NCBI RefSeq assembly: GCF_964340395.1
Contig: NC_135560.1
Coordinates: 3,926,998-3,986,997, forward strand
Direction: 5' to 3'
Length of the DNA: 60,000 nt
Source: Glandiceps talaboti
Taxonomy: Eukaryota; Hemichordata; Enteropneusta; Spengelidae
In this document: in pieces, positions 1 through 12,561 of the stretch
Position numbering within the stretch: the first letter of the stretch is position 1
Layout: each line of letters opens with the position of its first letter
Made by a program: the position numbers and the translations under genes
The notes under the pieces: model-generated
What the model saw: the letters and a program-made list of their open reading frames with translations, nothing else
Told to the model about the DNA's origin: nothing
Database searches by the model: none

Positions 1-580
1 ATAGTTGACTTGTGATGAGGTTATCATTAATTGCCTTTACTGTATTTTTTTGTTCATACCATAACTTATAGACAGGTGGCAGCAGTATACACCAGGTGCT
101 AAAAAGTGACAATATGTACAAAGGCAATGTATAGCGCCCTCTAGAGTCAATTCTGTGAACTCTAACTTCAGTTGATATGACAAATAGGGATAAATTAATT
201 TGCTTTCTCAAAATAGAGTTATAGTGTAAACAAATTTTTCTGTAAATACTATCAGTCTTGCATTTTGACAGATCTATTGACACAGTTTTGTATTATTAAG
301 TCTCATCTGACACAAGTATATGTTAGCACAGGATATTGAAAACTCTTACACAACATTACTGGGACAAGCCATTAGCCAAGCAAGTGGACTTGTTATCAAA
401 GAGTACCAATATTTACACATGTGATGATGGGCTCTTACATAACACAAGTAAACAGCTGTAAAAGTGTAGTTCACAGTGTAAGATCATTTCTAAGGAGTGA
501 GTCAATTGAGGCAAACCTTATCTCCGTCTTATAACAGTTGTTATCAATTTATTAGGCTATTATAAGTAATGATACAAACA
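1..580. other. intergenic, no gene seen
   Basis: A/T-rich DNA without a convincing open frame, splice-bounded exon or RNA gene. No clear repeat is seen here apart from a dispersed one that begins at its right edge. Confidence 0.5.
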
Positions 581-665
581 GCTTTAGAGATGCAAACAAC
601 TTTTATGACACCCGTTTTCGCCAGGCAAGCCCGCGGGTTTCTTGCACTTGGACCGCTAATGGTTT
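581..665. repeat. dispersed repeat, copy A (CTTTAGAGATGCAAACAA)
   Basis: AGCTTTAGAGATGCAAACAA followed by TTTTATGACACCC, a GC-rich middle, and GCACTTG-ACYGCTAATG also occurs in the same orientation at 51268-51352. The two copies agree at both ends and differ in the middle (CGCCAGGCAAGCCCGCGGG here). The type of element is unknown. Confidence 0.55.
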
Positions 666-1166
666 GTGACTGTCATGACCACAAATCTGTCAATCAGATA
701 TATATCAGATATATAAATATGTAAATGTTATATTGTTCAACCATTTACAACATGACACAATCAATTTCTAATATCTGATGTTTTTCTGGGGCTATATTTA
801 CACGACTTTGATTTTATCTAAAAAACTATTACCTTGACTTTGTCTTGAATTATTTTAGTTTTTAGTTTTCATCATGATCACTGCCCCAAATGTTTGGCAT
901 GTAAATTAACATGTAAGATCAAAGGACAATTCAAGCAAACTAAATGTTATAAGATTGAATGGAACAAACTTAGTCTCCATAAACATCAGATTTTCCTCAG
1001 GGACCGATTTCCGTACATGTAGAAATCAAAGTTCTTCAATTATTTCCAGACTCTATGAATTAACCTTGTTCCTGGTCCTTTTGAAAGAAGTTTTGGGGTT
1101 CATCATCTTGTTTTCAAAGAAATCGTCAATCTTGTATTTTCCAATAGCGTTAACACAGCGACCATA
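666..1166. other. intergenic, no gene seen
   Basis: A/T-rich. A 74-codon open frame near 955-1179 runs into the hairpin that follows and looks like no known protein. Confidence 0.5.
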
Positions 1167-1270
1167 TTGCCATTACTAATTCTTTCATTACTGGAGAAAG
1201 CTTAGAATTGTACGGTCATATTTTGACAATTCTAAGCTTTCTCCAATAATTAAAGGATTAGTAATGGCAA
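1167..1270. repeat. 104-bp near-perfect hairpin
   Basis: Arms 1167-1211 and 1226-1270 (45 bases each) pair with three mismatches around a 14-base loop. Outer bases are TTGCCATTACTAAT; inner bases are GGAGAAAGCTTAGAATTGT. It could be a tiny MITE or, if transcribed, a long dsRNA-like hairpin. Arm length exceeds a typical animal pre-miRNA stem. Confidence 0.8.
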
Positions 1271-2752
1271 ATGTTGAAAGACATACACCCCAGAATATGA
1301 TAATTGGTGCTGTGTATAATGCATCAATGTTTGGTGAAATTTACTTAGTACATATACCAAGATGGAGGAAGTTTAGGTTATTATTTGGTACATTTCAATG
1401 AAATGGATTTTATTGACAGATCATTTTTGTAATTTCTTTGTATCAGGCCAAAATTCATGTAATACATAATTTGAATACTAAGTGCCTCACTTTGTCTTGA
1501 CCTTGTTGTCAACTTGGGTCAAGGGTTAATTGAAATGCCAAGTATGACTTAGCAATGCGAGTCAGATAGGAGCCAACAGGATTACAGTATTAGGTAGAGA
1601 CTTGTGTAAAGAATCACAAACTGTTCACCTATAAAGATGTAACTATCTGACTTGGCATACTGGCAGGACATGTTCGTTGAATGCCATTAACAGAGTTCTC
1701 TCTAAACATTATTTAGCTATACATGCAGGACATGTTTTCCATTGTCGTTCTAAAACACGCTTGAAGGAAGCACTTTTCATCACTTTGCTGGGAAATAGTC
1801 CTAAAATCAACCGGTAATTTCTAAAGTGCTGTTAGTTGACTAGAAAACATGCATGGCTTGACATTAACATGTGATGTAGTAGCGTTGATCTACAATGCAG
1901 GCCACGTATAGAAGTCAATAACAATTTAGAAAGACAATTACTGAGTACATGTAGTATGTCATTAGTATTCATATCAGCCACCATTTAGTCTTATTTCATT
2001 TCAACTTATATTATATACAGGGCTGAATAACAGCAAGTTCCTAAATGGTGTGCAACTCAAAATACTAAAATTCTAAAGGACAATTGTTGTTTTGGTCAGC
2101 ATGAAAAAGACAAAATCCCATTTATTTTGAAATGATTTTAGTTGTTCTCCATTGGTGATGGTGACTTTCTATAACTATCATATCATTGATTAGCTTGATG
2201 TACAAACTGACTAACCATCTCCTAGGCTACAACTGTGGTTGATTTGAATTGGTTGTGATGGAAGACAGCTGGTCACCCCTACACTTATCTATAGATTAAA
2301 CGTCAAGAAGAGAGATCTTCATGGAGTTTGGGCAGAGAGAAGTGAAGCCACACTTTAATCCATTTTAAGACGTCTCACTTATCAAACACTAGCTGGACTA
2401 TAGAAGACACTGACGTTTGAATATTGAGAGCATCAAAATTGTCACTTAGGGGCACCATATAATAGTTTGATATGCAACAGTGTTGCAAACATGCATTGTA
2501 AGTATGTCAGTGTGTTGGATGAGGGGGCAGTCACACCTTACAATTATTGTTCAACTACATTGTACTTTCAGAAAGACACTAAATTCTTCATGAAATAGAA
2601 AATAGTAGTGAGGTATGAGGATTTCTATTGGTCAATATGTAGGGGTCAACAGAGGTTGACTTCTATAACACTGGAATGTTGGGTTGGGGTGGGTATATAC
2701 TGATATGTAGTGGAATATGATATGAAGTCAGGATGAAAGACCAAATGATACC
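1271..2752. other. intergenic, no gene seen
   Basis: No gene, RNA gene or clear repeat recognised in this stretch. Confidence 0.5.
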
Positions 2753-2789
<37 letters not shown>

Positions 2790-2791
2790 TA
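2753..2791. repeat. (ACACAT)n hexanucleotide microsatellite
   Basis: Six to seven uninterrupted copies of ACACAT. Likely polymorphic; no coding meaning. Confidence 0.9.
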
Positions 2792-3480
2792 CTATTAATT
2801 ACCATTGAACACCATATTGTGGTATCTTTAATCCATTCCTACAGATTACATAATACTTTGCATAATAATTATACACTGCAACAATTAACCTAACCAATAT
2901 ATTGCACTCAGTGTTTATATAGTTGTTATAGTGACAGTCTCTTAGCCTCTATCATGTGATAGACAGTCCGGACTGTATACATTATGTGAAATATTTACAT
3001 ATCTACAAACTAATTAATTCATACACTTCAAGGGAAAGCTAACTATAATTCTCACACTACAAATATAATACAATATGGGACATTATATTTGGTCAAACAA
3101 GGATCAAGACACTTGCAATGTTTACCAACACAGTGTTTTTAAGACAATAGCATATCAACTGAGTTTATTACACTTTCAGATCTATCCAGTTTGATGGTTA
3201 AAGTTATAGTATTTTTCAGTAAATAGAACTACCGGTAGTACATGCAATCTAGCAAAATATTCCACCACAAAATGGCGTACTATATAAACCCAGTTGTGCT
3301 CCTGTGGTCAATTCCAGGATTTATTTTTAATTTTAACTTTTTTTAATTTCAATAGACAAAAACAAGTCTTTGCATTCAAACACAGCCCCCAACACAACAA
3401 TTTGTATCATGCTGTTAATTGATGTCTGATATATGGTACTACAATCTTATCAGAATGGTTATAATATTAGTGTAGACAAT
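2792..3480. other. intergenic, no gene seen
   Basis: A/T-rich DNA with no supported feature. Confidence 0.5.
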
Positions 3481-4065
3481 TTGAATGGGAACCCTAATAA
3501 CAAAACTTTCAAAGTTAATTAGCAAATTTGACCTTGAAGATGAAGGTCAAGGTCAGAGGTCTGTCAAAATAGTCAGAGCTTAGTGTTTGAGTTGAAAGCT
3601 TACCTTAACAAACATAGAAGCAGACATGTGAATGGCATCTCTAGATACAAAACTTCACAAGTTACATGTATTTAATTTTAATTTTAAATTAGCAAATTGC
3701 TAGTTGACCCTGAACATGGAGGGTCAAGGTCAAAGTACAAAACGAAAGATTAAATTCATAGTATGGGTGTAAACCCTTGAATGGAGTCTCTAATAGTATG
3801 CATTCAACTTCTTAAGTTATGGTAGCAAGACAAAGTTCAGCTATCTGACCTTAAATATGTTGGTCAAGGTCAAGGGTCAAGGTCTCATTAGAAAGCTTAC
3901 TACATATATTGATAATGTTGAATATGCATTTGAATGGTGTCTTTATGTATTCAACTTTTGGAGATAAGTAAGATGCAAAATTTGTATTTCTAGGACAAAT
4001 ATGGCTGCCCTGTTGTCATGAAGGTCAAAGTCACAAAACTAAGTGACATGCACATGATAGGGTTT

Positions 4066-4489
4066 GACATTTTACATTTACATTGTAAAAAAGGCCCAAC
4101 AACGCATTTTCTTTCTACGCCGTTTAAAGAGCTTTGGTGTCAGTCAAGCTATTTTAAAGAAATTCTACCGGGCTGTGGTTGAGAGTGTTCTGACATTCTC
4201 AATCACAGTCTGGTATGGAAACACTACTCATAAGGATCGTGCTAAGTTAAATAGAATTGTGAGAACGGCATCACGTATTATTGGTATAGGACTTCCATCT
4301 CTTGAGTCACTTTTTAATTCACGCGTCACCAGGAAAACAAAATCTGTAATTAAGGACATAAACCATCCAGCCCACACATTGTTCGAACTGCTGCCCTCTG
4401 GTACTCGATATAGATCAATCAAAACCAAAACAAATCGCTTCAAAAATAGTTTTTATCCTTTGTCAGTTCGTATTTTAAATGATTCGTAA
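4066..4489 (+). pseudogene. LINE ORF2 C-terminal fragment (reverse transcriptase thumb and tail)
   Basis: The open frame reads about 140 residues containing RIFFLRRLKSFGV, FYRAVVESVLTFSITVWYG, DRAKLNRIVRTASRIIG and a tail NRFKNSFYPLSVRILN. This order is typical of the region after the RT catalytic core in Rex1/L2/CR1 LINEs (LRRLxxFGV, FYxSVVxSxLxYxxxxW, LNxLVRxAS, RFxxSFxPxAIRLxN). No YxDD motif or endonuclease is present, because the copy is truncated at its 5' end. The frame itself is intact to a stop after NDS, which suggests a fairly recent insertion. Confidence 0.88.
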
Positions 4490-4650
4490 TTTGTCTTAGC
4501 GTTTTAGCGTATATGTACATATTTTCCACTTTTAATAGTTATTCATATCCACACTGTTTGTGTTTTAACCGAGCTACGTATAACCAAAGCGAATTCCATT
4601 GTATAATTTTATACTTATACTTATGGCAATAAAGTTAATAATAATAATAA
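4066..4650 (+). mobile_element. 5'-truncated non-LTR retrotransposon (CR1/L2/Rex1-like) 3' end
   Basis: Contains the last part of a LINE ORF2 (see the pseudogene entry), a short 3' UTR with AATAAAG, and a terminal (TAA)n microsatellite, which is the usual 3' end of CR1/L2-type LINEs. The 5' end is truncated. Insertion split a GGTCA-rich repeat, so the LINE is the younger of the two. Confidence 0.85.
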
Positions 4651-4813
4651 TTTGTGCCAGTTTTGGTTGAAATTGAGTCAGAGGCATCAGAGATATATGG
4701 CTGGCCACAGATGGACAGACGCAAACATGCACGGACAGAACATTATAAATAACCCCTCTGGGCTGTGCCTTGATTGTTGGGGATGAATAATAATGACCAA
4801 GTACCCTAGACCT

Positions 4814-5042
4814 CAATCTGATTAAAATCCAATGTAAATGTCAGCTAATCGTTCATTGTTATTTCACCTCATCCAATATATATTTGCTTGAATTAACCTT
4901 CATTTTACATGTTTATGATAACCGCCTCTATCAAGACAAAAACATAAACATTTATCATGAAGGTCAATTCAAGCAAAAATACAGATTCGTGAAATAACAA
5001 TGTACGATTAGCCAACATCTACATCAGATTTTAATCAGATTG
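4814..5042. mobile_element. palindromic MITE (CAATCTGATT family, copy 1)
   Basis: The two 54-base ends pair with about seven mismatches (CAATCTGATTAAAATC... and ...GATTTTAATCAGATTG), and pairing continues inwards through TTTGCTTGAATTRACCTTCAT so nearly the full 229 bp folds on itself. CCTAGAC occurs at 4805-4811 and 5043-5049; on the left two bases separate it from the terminus. No coding capacity. Sister copies: 8785-8931 and 27506-28058. Confidence 0.82.
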
Positions 5043-5049
5043 CCTAGAC

Positions 5050-7258
5050 GTTGGCTAAGTCTTTTTATTTTCATTGTCAAGGATTGAAAATTGAAGTCAA
5101 TAAAGCTCAGCTAGGTGACGGTAAAATCTGGCATGATTGTACAACACAAAAATCTGAACTGAATGTGTTCCCCAGACTACACTGGCCAACTGATCTTGAT
5201 AATTCATGAGGAAAAACAGCATACTTACCGGTATTAAATCATTTACTCTACTACACTTGCTGAGCCATACAGTTGTTATCCACCCCACCCCACCCCCCCC
5301 CCCCCCCCCCACCCCCACAATCATGATGTTTTTGTAATCACAAAAGATTGCTTGGTCACCTGAAATTTTGCCTGCCTATGTACACTTCAGCAATTACAAT
5401 GGCGTTAACAACCATTTTCTGTACAACATATTGTGGCTGGTAGGGTGGCATACTTATGATCAAGTGTACCCAAAATACAGTGAAGCAATACTAACACCAC
5501 CTCCTATAGTCATCATACAAAAATACAAAAATACTCCTCCAAAAATAAATATAACATTTTACCATGACAAAGTTTCCATACAGTCTGTGATATTTTTTTT
5601 TGTACATTTTACCCCAGAACAAACTTCTTAAAAACATAGCCATACAATACAAACAGTAATAATTCACTTACATTCAAATTTAACGATATGATTGTCACTT
5701 GTTAGGCACGTACTGGACATTGACAGAGTCAAAAATTACAAAATACTAATTATGCAAATTAAGAGACTCACACTTAAGCTAGAATACACCTCGGAACCAA
5801 TTTCCCTGAAAAATCTAAGTTTCTTAAAATTTCCCCAAACATCACTATTAAAGTTTGTTCCTAGGCCTTGGGAAATAATAAAGAATTTAAGGTAAATTCA
5901 CTGTGTCCTGTTTTCAAGGAACTTGACAATCTTTCATTTTATCGTAAAATTTAACACTGAAATCTGCAGCCATATTAGATTATAAGATGGCTAATTTATC
6001 AAATACATCATGGGTATTGCCTCATTTTGAACTGAGAATTATGGTCCGAGTTTTCTTGTACAAAGCAACGAAAACAAGTTTAAATAGTTTATTTCAAAGG
6101 CGCAACACTAAAACCAAAATATATGAGCATTGAACAGGGAAATGGATCCTGACTAGCTTAGGGAGTTGTGTTTGGTTTGGTCAAGGATAGAAATACAAAT
6201 AGATCCCCTAACACATGAGAGGCTGATATTGTTCTACATGCATGCAGAGCATCAGGTACATACATATTTACAGACATCAAATTACAGTTTAACAGATGAT
6301 TTCCAGTGCATGCATACAGACTAACCTTTAATTGACGATAAAGTGCTCAAGACATAGTAATTATTTGGAACTCAAATCTACTCTAGTTTTAGAGGAATCA
6401 GTTGAAAATCAATTTTGTAGTAATTTGACCATTCAAATTCGTAGTTTCATACTAACTCTATGTGAATGTTCACTTGTAATTGAAAGACTGATTGAGATGG
6501 CCTACTAGGATTCATACTGGTAGGGATATCTGACTACTGGATTGGGTACTGGCAGCATAGCATTTATATATACAGTGACTATGTATGAAGCCATAATCAC
6601 ATAACTATTTCCAAAATTCAACTTTAATTAAACTGAAAAGCTAGCTGATAATATAATATGATATGAAATCTCACATAACACATGTTTTAGATAATTGTGT
6701 AAATAATATCTCAGTATCTAGATATTCCAATCCTGCATTATCTGCATGTGTAATAGCCAGACTTAAAGAATGAGGACTGCAGAATCCAACTCTGTAAATT
6801 ATAACTCCAAGGCAAACATGCAAGAAAAAGATAAACCTTGCACTTTATACATTATGATATGAGGTTGGCTGTTGTAAATGTTGTACTCATTTTAAATTTT
6901 GGCATGCATTTATGAAAAAGAGACTTAACACTGATCATAGCACCAAACTTATATAATTTAATCATTTAATGCGAAGACATTATAATAACAGCTATATTAT
7001 AGATAGTATCATGTCACATTCAAGACAATCTGATCATTACTCAGTTAAAATAGTTTCACAATACCACTGATATTTCTCTCTAATCAAATAAATAAAAACA
7101 CTGAAGGTCAACTTGATTATGAACATGTAGGTACATATTCTCTACACTTACAACAAATGTATGTGCTGCTTTCAGCAAAAATCCTGTTGGCATATTAGCC
7201 GAGGTGGTATAACCAAATCTTCCAAGTGAAGTGTACATTATCAGTTTTAATTTGCTTG
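5050..7258. other. intergenic region downstream of the gene
   Basis: No gene recognised. A C-rich block with an 18-C run lies at 5281-5320 (possible G-quadruplex on the minus strand). Small open frames (up to 87 codons) do not resemble known proteins. Confidence 0.5.
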
Positions 7259-7617
7259 TTTAATGAAAGATTTTAAGTGTCATGTGTCTTCATGCGTTGA
7301 ATTCATTCAGCTCACTTCACATGTAATAATTTGTTCTACATGTATTTTTTATAAACATGTAGACATTTAATTTAATAGTTTCAGGTACTGATATTTCTGT
7401 GTTCTGTGGTATTTCTGAATATTTAGTCTCCTCTTATTACAGCTTTTACAAACTTTCATCAAAATATATTATATCACTTTAAGTTCCCTCTACACTATTG
7501 CACTGACATCGAAGGTCAAAGGTCATTTACATTGGGTACTCGTGTGGCCCCTTTGGTCTTCATATTGTATGATGTTGCTTGTAAAGGAAGGATTGAAATA
7601 ACAAGTGTCTTGCACTC
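7259..7617 (-). other. predicted 3' UTR of the MYORG-like gene
   Basis: Region after the TGA. No canonical AATAAA is seen close by on the minus strand. ATTAAA variants occur at 7371-7376, 7366-7371 and 7259-7264, about 240-360 bases past the stop, and are reasonable cleavage signals. The boundary is therefore approximate. A perfect DR1 nuclear-receptor motif lies within it. Confidence 0.35.
7513..7525 (+). promoter_or_regulatory. perfect DR1 nuclear-receptor motif
   Basis: AGGTCA-A-AGGTCA is an exact direct repeat with 1-nt spacing, the consensus for HNF4, RXR homodimers and PPAR/RXR. It lies about 95 bases beyond the stop codon of the glycosidase gene. The motif is certain; binding is not shown, and GGTCA-rich interspersed repeats elsewhere in the window make a chance or repeat origin possible. 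Confidence 0.35.
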
Positions 7618-7883
7618 TCACTCCAGTGGTGTGACTTTCTTGAACGTAGCTATCTGATCCAGTTCCACACCAAATCCTCGGATCAAACGACTGCCTTCAT
7701 ATTCCTCACCTCTGAGTTCATCTTTCCAAGCACCTTCTGGTAAATATATATCCCTCTGGCGCTGTCCCCTTTCCAAGACTGGCGCCACTAGAAGGTCTTC
7801 CCCAATTAAGAATTCTGTGTCCTCTGTCAAAGCATTGGGATCTTCTGGAGAAATCCACCACAAAGGACGGATAATAGGAACAC
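7618..7883 (-). CDS. MYORG-like: MYORG-like GH31 glycosidase, last coding exon (residues 598-685)
   Basis: This is the C-terminal exon. On the minus strand a pyrimidine-rich acceptor (TTGTTTCCTGCTCAG) precedes GTGTTCCTATT. Joining the single G left by the previous exon restores the reading frame across the junction as EATQTG-VPIIRPLWWISPEDP, which is the usual GH31 link from the barrel to the C-terminal beta-sandwich (PLxRPLWW). The rest (FLIGEDLLVAPVLERGQ, DIYLPEGAW) is the standard GH31 beta-sandwich motif set, IGxxLLVAPV and YLPxGxW. The exon ends with TGA at 7620..7618. It adds 88 residues, so no further coding exon is needed between the two, and the protein is complete against the family. 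Confidence 0.92.
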
Positions 7884-8784
7884 CTGAGCAGGAAACAAGG
7901 AAGAAGATATGAAATTGTTACAGTTCACACACAGAAGTCATTACTTCATTTCTAGCCATTGAAATCACAAATGGTTACTAATATTATCTCCCATCAGAAT
8001 ACACTGCACAATGTATCTGTGTAAATTCAAGTTCTGACGAAGGTACGGTATTGTAGCAGTACATTATCATCTTTGATAATAAATAGGAAAACTCTATTTT
8101 CAGAGCTTTTTTTTATAATAAAAACATGTCATCCCATAGCAATTATTCCACTTTCAAACTGACATCATAAGATCAGAATTCCTATCCTTTTCCTGTGCAT
8201 TGGCAAGGAAATAAAGTACAATGATAGAGGGTATACATAATACTTAACATCCTGTCCAAACTGTTAAGATGCTTTGCTTATTTTAATGCACACATTGTAA
8301 GTACACTTTTGGATTAAGACTTCAAAGCAAATTTTTCATATAATTCAACATTCTTTGACAATTTGTAAACACTTTAAAATACTATATTGTTGTATACATT
8401 TATGATTGCAAATTACTCTTTTGAGTGGCATTAAACTCATGCAGTTAATATAAGTCAAAGAAAGCATGATATGTTGTGTTGAAAGTATGAATAATTCATT
8501 TTGAATGTGTTGGTCTAAGTTATAACTACACTTATGACTACATTATGCATTCCTAAACAACTACATGGGGACAATAAACTCCTGTAACATGAAATAAGTT
8601 AATGTAAAAAAACCCGAAAGACTTAGTATATACGAATTAAATATTAGTATTATTGAATTGTACATGACACATTTAGTTAAAGACTCACCCTTTGGTTCTA
8701 CATGTACATGCACAATAGTTGATGAAATGGTGGAGAGAATAAAGAAAGAGAATTCTCAAAGATTGAAATACGTAATGTATGACT

Positions 8785-8931
8785 CAATCTGATTAAAATC
8801 CGATGTAGATGTCAGCTAATCATTCATTGTTATTTTACCTCAGTATTTTTGCTTCAATTGACCTTTGTGATACATGTTTACATTTTCATCTTGATGACCG
8901 CCTCCTCTAGCCATCGGATTTTAATCAGATG
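8785..8931. mobile_element. short inverted-repeat element (CAATCTGATT family, copy 2)
   Basis: The ends pair as CAATCTGATTAAAATCCGATG and its reverse complement (CATCGGATTTTAATCAGATG) with one difference. The left half (AATCATTCATTGTTATTTTAC, then TTTGCTTCAATTGACCTT) matches the copy at 4814-5042, so the two belong to one family. A direct repeat TGTATGACT lies at 8776-8784 and 8940-8948, but eight extra bases separate the right terminus from it, so the exact boundary and target-site length remain unclear. Non-autonomous; no transposase. It lies inside the glycosidase intron. Confidence 0.7.
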
Positions 8932-9218
8932 GTGTACATTGTATGACTGAGACTGCTCAAGTGTACATGCTATTGCTTTGTTGTAACTTTACAATCACTG
9001 TTCAGACTAAATGTTATGCCAAATTTTAGATTAGTCTAAGAGTATTTTGTCTTATTAATTTTGTATCCTGATCCACAGTAGACAGACTGTGATCTTGGCT
9101 CCCACTCACATCACTGACATATGACAAATAATTGCAACAATTTCACCTGCCTTCAACTGTCTTTTGATTAATTCTAACATTTCTAGATTATTATAAATTA
9201 ACTGCATCTATTTAATTT

Positions 9219-9560
9219 TTAAAGGAAATGCCACTCCTAGAAATACAGGTATTTTCATTAACTTGTAATTCTGGAGAGTAATTTCATGATTTTAAATTAC
9301 ATGAATTTTGTGTGATTACCAAGAAACAACAAATTTAATCTCAATATTTCCCCATCATTGTTCTAGTATAATGACCCTGCCTCATGGGTATTACAAGAAA
9401 TACATACGTATTATTAGATGAAGAATATTCCTGACTCCTAAGCACTTATTACCTTCAGATATAAGTTTCAATTTGGCAATCGAGCAAAATCCATGTGAAG
9501 TGAAATCATGAGATCTCCATGAAAATATGTGTATTTCCTGGAGTGGCATTCTCCTTTCAA
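9219..9560. mobile_element. TTAAAGGRR-type inverted-repeat MITE (Kolobok/T2-like)
   Basis: The left end is TTAAAGGAAATGCCACTCC; the right end is GGAGTGGCATTCTCCTTTCAA, its imperfect reverse complement. The arms continue inwards (AGAAATACAGGTATTTTCAT against GGAAATACACATATTTTCAT). The left terminus fits the TTAAAGGRR rule described for Xenopus T2 MITEs, linked to Kolobok transposases with TTAA target duplications; the right TTAA has decayed to TCAA. About 340 bp, no coding capacity. Superfamily is an inference from the termini. Confidence 0.55.
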
Positions 9561-12500
9561 CAACATGACAAATCAGACACTTTGGCAGTGTGACTCAGTA
9601 ACATACATTATTCTAACCTAAAACCAAGCTTACTGGTCTGGCTATTTTAAATTTTATGTCTGCATGCACAATATTTCATTGATTAAATTTGCTCACATGC
9701 ATGTACATGTACAAATGTACTTCACAACCAGGCAGATTATAGTCTCAGACATGTATAAATACAACACTGCTAAACCTTTTCAATCATTGTTAACAATACA
9801 TAAAAATGAGAGTACAATGTATGTATGCTAAGCACAAGTTTAATCATATACATTGTATGTGTGGGTTTACATGCATTGTTTAAATTTGAAAAGGGCAAAG
9901 TTTGAAATATCACCAATTTTTTTTTTCAATTGAGAATATCTACTTTTATCGAATAGGTATAAGAAAGGCTTTGCAAGCAGTCAATGTACATCTAAATGCA
10001 CTAATCTTCTAAATCAGTGTTTGTTGAGAGATTGATGACCCTTCGAATATCTCAGATTTGTGAATTCAATAAAAATCAATTTTCTCTGCAGATTGAAGAA
10101 ATATATTTTTTGCACAAGTTAGTAGATGATCTGAAAGTATTTCAATTCTCATGACAAATGTGTTTTGAGCAAATTCTAATCAGTCACAGTTGGATAACTT
10201 ATCAAATTAAGTTTTTGTATCAAGATACAGACTCAGGGAAGCAGGATTGGGGACATTTTGAAATAAGGTCACAACCCAAAGATGGGGTCATGAACCCAAT
10301 ATAAGGTCATGACCCCAATTATACAGTCAAACAGACAAATCTTACAAATTCCTGAATTTATATTTGGTGTTACAAATTTGAGGTGTATATATCAAATTTA
10401 ACATTAGGTCCTTGTTTTCATCAAAATGAATTTTTTTTTCAAACTCATTCTGTAATCCTGCAACCAAACTGAATTTTCGTGAAATTTTCACACTGAAAAA
10501 TTCACAAGACATCTATTGAATTTATATCCAAGTTTTGATTCAATCATATATAAATATCACCAGCACTGATTAATATACACTATGCTGTTGCTTTCATATC
10601 CACAGCCAGTTCAGGTGACAATTTTGAGCATTTATGTTTTCGATGATTGATAGACTCTGGAGCATGCAGAATACAATATATGAGTATCTAGACTATTATA
10701 GGAAATCATTTCTGCTACATCATGGTAGGTATAGTAGACCTGATATGTCCATTACAATAACGGTTTGAAATGTCATCAGTGTCCTATGTCATTTGCAAAT
10801 TATTTAAATGTCAACTGAAGTCACTCTAACTCTACACAGGGTGTGAGAAATCAGTGCCACACTCCTACAAAACTTAATCTATATTGTTCACTCTAATACT
10901 TCAGTCTTTTAAATTCATCCCAATAGATCTCCATAAAACTGTCTGCTTCTTTCTCAGCGCCAATCCTATGTTAACTGTATAATCAATTTTAATTACCAAG
11001 TGGCTGTATTATCAGCACTTTACTGTCTGGATTAAATTTGGAGAACACTTCAGGGAAAAATAGGAAAGAAATGACAGTGCAATGGCTTAAAGGCATACAA
11101 TCTGTATTTGGCATTTAATAATTCAAGGGATGAGTAAATTTGACTTGACTGCTAGTGGATGCAAACACATTCAATAGCAACTACACTCTGAGCTTCCTTT
11201 AGAGGATGGTATACAATTAGCATCTATCATAATTATTTCAGCGCTGGTTGTCTGACTGCATTGAGCCACCCAATCACTCTTAGTAGAGTCTTCCAATATT
11301 AACAATGAACTGTGCACTCTCCAAATCATTCAGAGGTGGCCATTAAAATAAACATCACTAATTTATATGGACATCAACCTGGTGGATATATACATGTCAC
11401 TGTATTCATTGTCATTAAAATAAGTTATCTATATTCTCATTGACAACTAGTTTTATAATCTGCTGAGTGTGTGCACTTGCATGTGTGTCTGATCCTACAC
11501 GAAATGTGTAGGTCTATGGTCTGATTAATGACTATAAGAAAGCGAAAGTGTATGTCTGTCATTGTAGTCAAAACAATTATCAGTAAGTAAAAACTTGTAA
11601 ACATTTTAAGTCACTGCCCTTCATGTGGTATACGTCTGTGTGTTTCCTTGACTTGTCGTCTCTGATTAAATCAAATCACACTAAATCCAGTTGATTGTAA
11701 CTTTGATGAATGACATGTCAGATAGAGTTGATAGCATTTCAACATACCGTACATGTTATCTTGATTAGAAGTCTAAACACGTTGCTAGCGGTAAATACAA
11801 TAAAAATAACATTAACTTGATTAGGAATGAAATTAACTTTTGTGCAGAAACAGAATTTATACATGGTCAATCAACAAAATATGCAATGTATCTGAACTGA
11901 ATAACAAATAAATCATGGGACACTCTTACCCAACAATGCTATCTGACTCATATTGGATGTTACTATACAAATGTAACTTTCTCTATAAGCAATATTGAAC
12001 ATTTTAAGGGTAACAATTACATGAATGATATCTAACAAAGGTAGGATTATCAATCGATAAAATATACTGACAATTAAACAAAGCCTGCACTTTGAAAGAA
12101 ATACTTTTCAATGTCATGTAAATACCAACTTTGGTAGTCAATCTGTATAAAAAGTGTTAATAATTATGTAAATTTCTTTTGTTCTAGCTTAAAAGAGAAA
12201 TCAATGTATAATTCGGCAGATTCATAATAGGTGCAATTATGTCTTGTAAAAATAAGTTTGATTGATTTAAATTTGTTTGTGTTTTGTTTTGTTGTTGTTG
12301 GTTTATGACTGACAAGTATGATACACAAGAATGTAGAAGAGTACATTGTAGATGAGTAAAAAGACTTCGAACAGAAAGGATCAACATCTAAATAGGGAGG
12401 AGTCTGTCCATATGATGACAATCTATATTAGTTTGTAATGTTGGAGCTATTTTAAATACTGCAAGGAGCAGTAATACCTGTCATACTTGTATTTTATATT

Positions 12501-12561
12501 TCACATTATTTGCTTTATTTCATGCAAGCTTAGAATTTCACATTTCAAAAGTGCCCAATGA

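Larger units (their letters stand above)
3481..4790 (+). repeat. GGTCA-rich interspersed repeat, copy A, interrupted by a LINE
   Basis: Degenerate units of roughly 150-200 bases, each with GAAGGTCAAGGTCA-like runs, AGAAAGCTTAC, and TTGAATGGAGTCT...ATGTATTCAACTT. Related copies lie at 17450-17830 and 47630-48330. The left part (3481-4065) ends near GTGACATGCACATGA and the right part resumes at 4651 with GTGCCAGTTTTGGTTGAAAT, matching the uninterrupted order in the 48.2-kb copy. It ends with GGACAGACGCAAACATG, the same type of GACAGACGG tail. Structure resembles pearl/Helentron-associated elements of marine invertebrates; that name is an inference. Confidence 0.65.
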
